NCBI GenBank assembly: GCA_017442765.1
Contig: JAFRZC010000197.1
Coordinates: 1-10,310 of the forward strand
From: Prevotella sp.
GTDB taxonomy: Bacteria > Bacteroidota > Bacteroidia > Bacteroidales > Bacteroidaceae
Length of the DNA: 10,310 bases
Direction: 5' to 3'
Below, piece by piece: positions 6,305 through 10,310 of this stretch. A program made the position numbers and the translations under genes. The notes under the pieces were generated by a model, which was not told the DNA's origin, searched no databases, and was given only the letters and a program-made list of their open reading frames with translations. Numbering within the stretch: the stretch's first letter is position 1; each line of letters begins with the position of its first letter.

Positions 6305-7813
6305 CTACTTGTCGTACGCATGAACAGGATAGTCGATGGTGAAGTGCAGGCCACGGCTCTCCTTTCTTTCCAATGCAAAGCGGGTGATGAGGTAGGCGGT
6401 GTTGATCATGTTGCGCAGCTCGCAGATGTCGCGGGTGGCATGGACACGCTTGAAGAGATTTTCCGTCTCCTCGTAGAGCATGTCGAGACGATCCCAGGCA
6501 CGGTGCAGGCGCAGGTCGCTGCGCACGATGCCGACATAGTTCGACATAATCTCGCCGACTTCCTTCACCGACTGCGTGATGAGCACACGCTCCTCGTTCG
6601 ACATCGTGCCCTCGTCGTTCCACCCGGGCACCTGCTCGTTCCAGTCGTAGAGATCCACATGGTCGAGAGAGTGGCGGGCGGCAGCATCGGCATAGACGAC
6701 AGCCTCGATGAGCGAGTTGGAAGCCAGTCGGTTACCGCCATGCAGCCCCGTACACGAGCACTCGCCAATGGCATATAGGCGGTCGATGGAGGTCTGGCCG
6801 TTGAGGTCAACCTTGATGCCGCCACACATATAGTGGGCCGCAGGGCGCACAGGGATATAGTCGCGCGTGATATCGATGCCAATGGACAGACACTTCTGGT
6901 AGATGTTGGGGAAATGGCGGCGCGTCTCGTCGGGGTCTTTATGTGTCACGTCGAGACATACGTGGTCGATGCCGTGCACCTTCATCTCCTTGTCGATGGC
7001 GCGAGCCACGATGTCGCGCGGAGCCAGCGACAGCCGCTCGTCGTATTTCTGCATAAACTCCTCGCCGTTGGGCAGGCGCAGGATGCCGCCATAGCCGCGC
7101 ATGGCCTCGGTGATGAGGTAGGCGGGATGGGTCTCCTGCGGGTTGTGAAGCACGGTGGGATGGAACTGAACGAACTCCATGTCCTGCACGGTGCCCTTGG
7201 CACGATAGACCATGGCGATGCCGTCGCCTGTGGCAATGATAGGGTTCGACGTGGTCTGATAGACGGCTCCCACGCCGCCGGTACACATCACGGTAATCTT
7301 CGACAGATAGGTATCAACTTTCTCCGTCTCGGGATTGATGACGTAGGCACCGTAGCAGTTGATGTAAGGTGTGCGGCGCGTGACGCGGGCACCGAGGTGG
7401 TGCTGCGTGATAATCTCCACGGCAAAATGGTTCTCCTTCACGGTGATGTCGGGACAGGCCCGTACGGCAGCCATCAGCCCGCGCTGTATCTCGGCACCCG
7501 TATCGTCGGCATGGTGCAGGATGCGGAATTCAGAGTGGCCACCCTCGCGGTGCAGGTCGAACTGTCCGTCAGCCTGACGGTCGCTGATATAGTCTCCCGC
7601 AATCATCGTATCCTCAATGTGCTTGTCGAAATCATCGACCGCAAGATTTGTCACCGAGGCGACACCGCCCTGAGCAAAACGCGTGTTAGCCTCGTCGAGT
7701 GTCGATTTGCAGATGAGGCACACCGTTCCCTTCTTCGCCCGCGCCACCTTCAGCGCGTAGCTCATACCGGCAACACCTCCGCCGATAATCAGAAAATCGT
7801 ATTTATAGACCAT
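6305..7813 (-). CDS. nadB: L-aspartate oxidase
   Basis: A FAD flavoprotein that oxidises L-aspartate to iminoaspartate, the first step of de novo NAD synthesis; NadA uses the product, but nadA and nadC are not in this window. The 502 residues show the FAD-binding FLIIGGGVAGMSYAL (7-21), NTRFAQGGVASV, REGGHSEFR (89-97), VQFHPT with H218, APRD with R266, AAHYMCGG with H327 and GGNRLASNSLIEA with R362. These match the catalytic and substrate-binding positions of the family, including the glutamate equivalent to E. coli E121 (E90 here). The odd point is that SDRQ (77-80) runs almost directly into ADGQFDLHREGG. E. coli has about 40 residues between DR and REGG where this protein has 10, so a helix-strand segment of about 26-30 residues appears to be missing. 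Frame is intact; activity is uncertain. Start is ATG at 7813 behind a good promoter box. Confidence 0.95.
   Translation of the reverse strand: MVYKYDFLIIGGGVAGMSYALKVARAKKGTVCLICKSTLDEANTRFAQGGVASVTNLAVDDFDKHIEDTMIAGDYISDRQADGQFDLHREGGHSEFRILHHADDTGAEIQRGLMAAVRACPDITVKENHFAVEIITQHHLGARVTRRTPYINCYGAYVINPETEKVDTYLSKITVMCTGGVGAVYQTTSNPIIATGDGIAMVYRAKGTVQDMEFVQFHPTVLHNPQETHPAYLITEAMRGYGGILRLPNGEEFMQKYDERLSLAPRDIVARAIDKEMKVHGIDHVCLDVTHKDPDETRRHFPNIYQKCLSIGIDITRDYIPVRPAAHYMCGGIKVDLNGQTSIDRLYAIGECSCTGLHGGNRLASNSLIEAVVYADAAARHSLDHVDLYDWNEQVPGWNDEGTMSNEERVLITQSVKEVGEIMSNYVGIVRSDLRLHRAWDRLDMLYEETENLFKRVHATRDICELRNMINTAYLITRFALERKESRGLHFTIDYPVHAYDK
7566..7580. other. Perfect inverted repeat at the nadB deletion junction
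   Basis: CCGTCA-GCC-TGACGG has 6-bp arms around three bases and sits exactly at codons 79-83 of nadB, where the family-typical segment is absent. It may be by chance, or it may mark the site where a deletion occurred. Confidence 0.5.
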
Positions 7814-7860
7814 AACTAAGAAGTTATAAGTTATTATTTTTTACTCCTGATTGATGGTTG

Positions 7861-7892
7861 CAAAGGTACTAAAAGGTTTCAAATCAGGCAAC
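7861..7892 (-). promoter_or_regulatory. Putative nadB promoter
   Basis: On the minus strand, TACCTTTG (7868 to 7861) fits the -7 consensus TAnnTTTG. GTTG (7892 to 7889), one base off TTTG, lies 20 bases upstream, the expected Bacteroidetes spacing. The transcript would start near 7855 and give a leader of about 40 bases before the nadB ATG. Confidence 0.6.
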
Positions 7893-7940
7893 TTTTCTGA
7901 AAATTTCTCGCGAAATATAGCCCATTTGCAAACTTTTTTA

Positions 7941-7948
7941 TACTTTTG
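7941..7948 (+). promoter_or_regulatory. Putative -7 box for the small ORF and exported-protein genes
   Basis: TACTTTTG followed by CA matches TAnnTTTG on the plus strand, divergent from the nadB promoter about 75 bp away. A TTTG occurs at 7925-7928, but the 12-base gap is shorter than the usual 19-21. If used, transcription would begin near 7954, upstream of the candidate small ORF at 7993. Confidence 0.5.
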
Positions 7949-7992
7949 CATTGTCAAAAACCATACGAAAGAGTCATGCTGGTTGCTGTGGT

Positions 7993-8079
7993 ATGTTGAC
8001 CCTGCCCTTCGGTGTCCACATTTTCTTCATCGTATTCCAGAAGTTGCATGAGAGGTTCAAGGGGAAAAAACTGAAATGA
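7993..8079 (+). CDS. Candidate small membrane-type peptide (28 residues, perhaps 43)
   Basis: Not recognised. From ATG 7993 the frame reads MLTLPFGVHIFFIVFQKL and ends in a basic tail (HERFKGKKLK) before TGA. The frame is open back to 7921, and a TTG at 7951 would add SKTIRKSHAGCCG to the N-terminus, although the predicted transcript start near 7954 favours the ATG. Two things argue for coding. About two thirds of its third codon positions are G or C, as in neighbouring genes and unlike the flanking AT-rich spacer. It also combines a hydrophobic stretch of about 15 residues with a positively charged end, typical of small inner-membrane peptides. It lies between a promoter box and the exported-protein gene, 25 bases upstream of it. 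It could instead be a leader peptide or a gene remnant. Confidence 0.42.
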   Translation: MLTLPFGVHIFFIVFQKLHERFKGKKLK

Positions 8080-8104
8080 AGGTATAACCAATATTATAAA
8101 AAAC

Positions 8105-9187
8105 ATGAAAAAGAGACTGACAATGATTGTAACCGCCATAATCGCCACAATAAGTGCCCAGGCGCAGAAGATTCAAATTGTGGACAATGACGGCAATGCC
8201 ATCCCATTGGTAAGTGTGATGACCGAGGACGGCATCTACATCGGCACTACTGGCCTCGACGGCGTACTCGCTGACGTGAAGGGGGCCAAGAAGGTGGCCG
8301 TGACCCACGTGGCCTACAAGCCACAGCTGGTAACAGTAACCTCGCTACAGGACGGGCGCGTCACGATGGAGGACATCGACTACAGCATCGATGAAATCAT
8401 AGTGAAGCCCAAGCCCTATCTCTACGTGGAATACTATTACCGCGCCTTCAGCTATATCGGCGACTCGCTGCGCGTCTATACCGCCGGTATCCTGCCCATA
8501 GCGCATGACATTCAGAACAAATACAAGGGCAAGACGCATGGATACTGGGCATTCGGTGGCGCTGCCAACAAAGCCCTCACCTGGAACACACAAAGTATGT
8601 CGGACAACGTACAAGAGTTTGCAGAAGCCGCAGCCTGGCCTGTAGACAGATGGCTGGCCGACAATAAGTTTTACGAGACGAGCATCGAACCGGAAGGTGA
8701 GGACTGCTGGGCCATCAGGAATCCCGAGGAGGTGGTAGGCCACATCGTCCATTCCGACGGGCTGTCTTACGCCACCATCGACCAAGATCGCATAAGGATC
8801 TATGGCGAGCGGGCAAACGGCAGAGAAAGAGTGGCGAAAGTCATGGAGGAAAGGAATTACACCAATCGCTACACGGAGGTGTCCCGGCTTGACGAGGATG
8901 GGAAAGTGCAGCCAGAAAACATGGTGATGGAACAGGTCCATCTGGAGTACGACACGAAGGATGGCAGGAAGATCCTTGTTGCCTACCTCTACGCCACCGA
9001 CAAGAGCTATATGGACAAAGACGAGGTTAAGGCTCGCGGCAAGGAAATCAACAAGGGCCGCGCAGGCGACATGAGCCTCGACGAGCTGGCGCAATATGAG
9101 CGCGCCAACAACATTCCCGCCCTCTCACCCGAACAGCAAAAAGCGATTCAAGGGTTGACGAAACAAACAGGAAAAAAGAATAAATAA
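8105..9187 (+). CDS. Exported protein with carboxypeptidase-regulatory-like N-terminal domain
   Basis: A 360-residue protein of unknown function. Residues 1-20 form a signal peptide: KKR, a hydrophobic core and SAQA followed by Q21, with no lipobox cysteine. Residues about 21-100 read like a carboxypeptidase D regulatory / CarboxypepD_reg-like beta-sandwich (IQIVDNDGNAIPLVSVMT, GTTGLDG, VAVTHVAYKPQ, ending SIDEIIVKPK), the module found at the N-terminus of many SusC/TonB-dependent proteins. The rest (about 104-335) is aromatic-rich and unassigned (LYVEYYYRAFSY; GYWAFGGAANKALTW), and the tail is charged and ends in lysines. There is no TonB plug or barrel, so it is probably a periplasmic or surface-attached protein rather than a transporter. 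dacB begins 38 bp downstream on the same strand, so a role in the cell envelope is a reasonable guess from context only. Confidence 0.85.
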   Translation: MKKRLTMIVTAIIATISAQAQKIQIVDNDGNAIPLVSVMTEDGIYIGTTGLDGVLADVKGAKKVAVTHVAYKPQLVTVTSLQDGRVTMEDIDYSIDEIIVKPKPYLYVEYYYRAFSYIGDSLRVYTAGILPIAHDIQNKYKGKTHGYWAFGGAANKALTWNTQSMSDNVQEFAEAAAWPVDRWLADNKFYETSIEPEGEDCWAIRNPEEVVGHIVHSDGLSYATIDQDRIRIYGERANGRERVAKVMEERNYTNRYTEVSRLDEDGKVQPENMVMEQVHLEYDTKDGRKILVAYLYATDKSYMDKDEVKARGKEINKGRAGDMSLDELAQYERANNIPALSPEQQKAIQGLTKQTGKKNK

Positions 9188-9201
9188 AAAAGAAGTCTAT
9201 A

Positions 9202-9217
9202 TATTTTTGTATCTTCG
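9202..9217 (+). promoter_or_regulatory. Putative dacB promoter boxes with very short leader
   Basis: TATTTTTG (9202-9209) matches TAnnTTTG, and TATCTTCG (9210-9217) is one base off. No clear TTTG -33 element is seen. Either box would place the transcript start within about 2-12 bases of the dacB ATG at 9226, giving a nearly leaderless mRNA. dacB could also be read from the upstream gene. Confidence 0.5.
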
Positions 9218-9225
9218 CAAATGAT

Positions 9226-10310
9226 ATGAAGAGATCTTTGATCTTACTTCTTTCAGTATTGCTTTCAGTTAGTCTGCAGGCGCAGTACTACGAGTGGACG
9301 ACGGACAGCATCCCAGCCGATTCTGTCAAGATGCAGCCGACATGGGAGGAGCAGCTGCAAAGCCAGCTACGGGCACTCACGCTGGATCCGATGTTCGACA
9401 CGTCGCAGCTCGGCATGATGATTTACGACCTCGATGCCGACTCCATTCTCTTTGCCCATAACCATCGGCAAATGATGCGGCCGGCCTCCACGATGAAGAT
9501 GGTCACGGCGGTGACGGCCCTCGACCTGCTGGGGGGCGACTATCAGCTGCAGACGCGCCTGTGCATCGACGGCGAGGTGGAGGGGCGCACGCTGCGCGGA
9601 AACGTCTATTGCGTGGGCTGTCTCGACCCGCTCTTCGGCGAGGACGACATGCTGGCTTTTGCCGACAGCCTCAAGGCACTGGGCATCGATACCATCCGGG
9701 GCAGCCTCTATGCCGACAACACGATGAAGAACAGCGACCGCTACGGCGCGGGCTGGTGCTGGGACGACGATGACGACAATCCCCGCCTCATTCCCCTGCT
9801 CTACAAGGGAAAGGAGGGATTCATGGACGAGTTCATGAAAACCCTTCGCCGGTGCGACATTGTGATCAGCGCCTTTGCCTCGAGCGGCACGTGTCCGCAG
9901 TCGGCACGCACCGTCTGCGTCCGCCAACGCGGTATCAATCAGGTGTTGCACCCGATGATGAAGAACAGCAGCAACCTATGTGCCGAGGCGCTCTTCTACC
10001 ACATCGCCATGCATGGCGCTGGCCGCCCGGCAAAAGCCACCGACGGGACGAAACAGGTCAGCAGTCTCATCAACCGCGTGGGACTCAACGCGGCAGACTA
10101 CAGCGTGGCCGACGGCTCGGGACTGTCGCTCTACAACTACGTGTCGCCCGAACTCGAAGTGCACTTCCTGCGCTATGCCTGGCGCAACCGGCAGATCTAT
10201 GACTACCTTTATCCGTCGCTGCCCATCGCGGGCATTGATGGCACGTTGAAGGACCGCATGACCTCGGGAAACGCCCGCGGCAACATCCACGCGAAGACGG
10301 GCACGGTGAC
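9226..10310 (+). CDS. dacB: D-alanyl-D-alanine carboxypeptidase/endopeptidase PBP4, partial at the right edge
   Basis: A peptidase S13 penicillin-binding protein that trims or cleaves D-Ala-linked peptidoglycan cross-links outside the inner membrane. The 361 visible residues begin with a signal peptide (MKRSLILLLSVLLSVSLQAQ). The active-site motifs are S88-T-M-K91 (SxxK, in RPASTMKM), S248-S-N250 (SxN, in KNSSNLCAE) and K357-T-G (KTG, in AKTGTV). Family signatures GAGWCWDDD (174-182), DGSGLSLYN and LPIAGIDGTLKDRM are also present. The window ends four residues after the KTG lysine, so about 100 C-terminal residues are probably missing. An ATG at 9221 stops after two codons, so 9226 is the start. 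Eight cysteines (113, 129, 132, 178, 210, 223, 231, 252) are many for an exported enzyme. It follows the exported-protein gene by 38 bp. Confidence 0.94.
   Translation, partial: MKRSLILLLSVLLSVSLQAQYYEWTTDSIPADSVKMQPTWEEQLQSQLRALTLDPMFDTSQLGMMIYDLDADSILFAHNHRQMMRPASTMKMVTAVTALDLLGGDYQLQTRLCIDGEVEGRTLRGNVYCVGCLDPLFGEDDMLAFADSLKALGIDTIRGSLYADNTMKNSDRYGAGWCWDDDDDNPRLIPLLYKGKEGFMDEFMKTLRRCDIVISAFASSGTCPQSARTVCVRQRGINQVLHPMMKNSSNLCAEALFYHIAMHGAGRPAKATDGTKQVSSLINRVGLNAADYSVADGSGLSLYNYVSPELEVHFLRYAWRNRQIYDYLYPSLPIAGIDGTLKDRMTSGNARGNIHAKTGTV

Larger units (their letters stand above)
7814..8104. other. Divergent intergenic region between nadB and the exported-protein gene
   Basis: This 291-bp stretch is AT-rich at both ends and holds the two divergent promoter boxes and the small ORF. 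Bases 8080-8104 (AT-rich, no Shine-Dalgarno) form the immediate leader of the gene at 8105. No palindrome array or terminator is visible in it. Confidence 0.6.

Noticed and set aside
6833..7819. Plus-strand open frame (328 codons) across nadB
   Set aside because: Opposite strand of a well-supported NadB; composition mirrors its codon bias.
7954..8148. Minus-strand open frame of 64 codons in the nadB upstream spacer, ending TLSYGF like an outer-membrane barrel tail
   Set aside because: It begins inside the signal-peptide region of the gene at 8105 and has no promoter. The plus-strand frame over the same bases has more gene-like features, so the tail resemblance is probably chance.

Overview
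The window looks like a chromosomal segment of a Bacteroidales bacterium, most likely Prevotella or a close relative. The evidence is promoter boxes of the Bacteroidetes type (TAnnTTTG), start codons with AT-rich leaders and no clear Shine-Dalgarno sequence, GC-rich third codon positions, and the style of the NadB, AlaS and PBP4 proteins. No RNA gene, insertion sequence, prophage or CRISPR array is visible.

Layout, left to right. (1) Bases 1-209 hold no gene: five 22-bp-periodic imperfect palindromes (3-109), a promoter box, and a heptamer repeat abutting the start codon. (2) alaS (alanyl-tRNA synthetase) and a PIF1/RecD-type helicase with a C-terminal helix-turn-helix form a plus-strand pair with a one-base stop/start overlap. 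(3) A convergent intergenic gap holds a second five-unit array (5059-5165) of the same length and geometry as the first but mostly different sequence. (4) On the minus strand, nadB (L-aspartate oxidase) lies upstream of mutY (A/G-specific adenine glycosylase), 61 bp apart, probably one transcript. mutY has a GTG start behind six tandem heptamers and carries an in-frame palindromic element in its C-terminal domain. nadB seems to lack about 26-30 residues of a normally conserved region. (5) A divergent promoter region holds a candidate small ORF. It is followed on the plus strand by an exported protein with a carboxypeptidase-regulatory-like domain and by dacB (PBP4, peptidase S13), which runs off the right edge.

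The genes are mostly housekeeping: tRNA charging, DNA unwinding, oxidative-damage repair, NAD synthesis and peptidoglycan trimming. No defence or mobile system is apparent. The most unusual material is non-coding or local: two 107-bp arrays built as (9-1-9 palindrome + 3) x 5, which keep their symmetry and spacing while sequence changes from unit to unit; heptamer repeats at two start codons; and local changes inside mutY and nadB.
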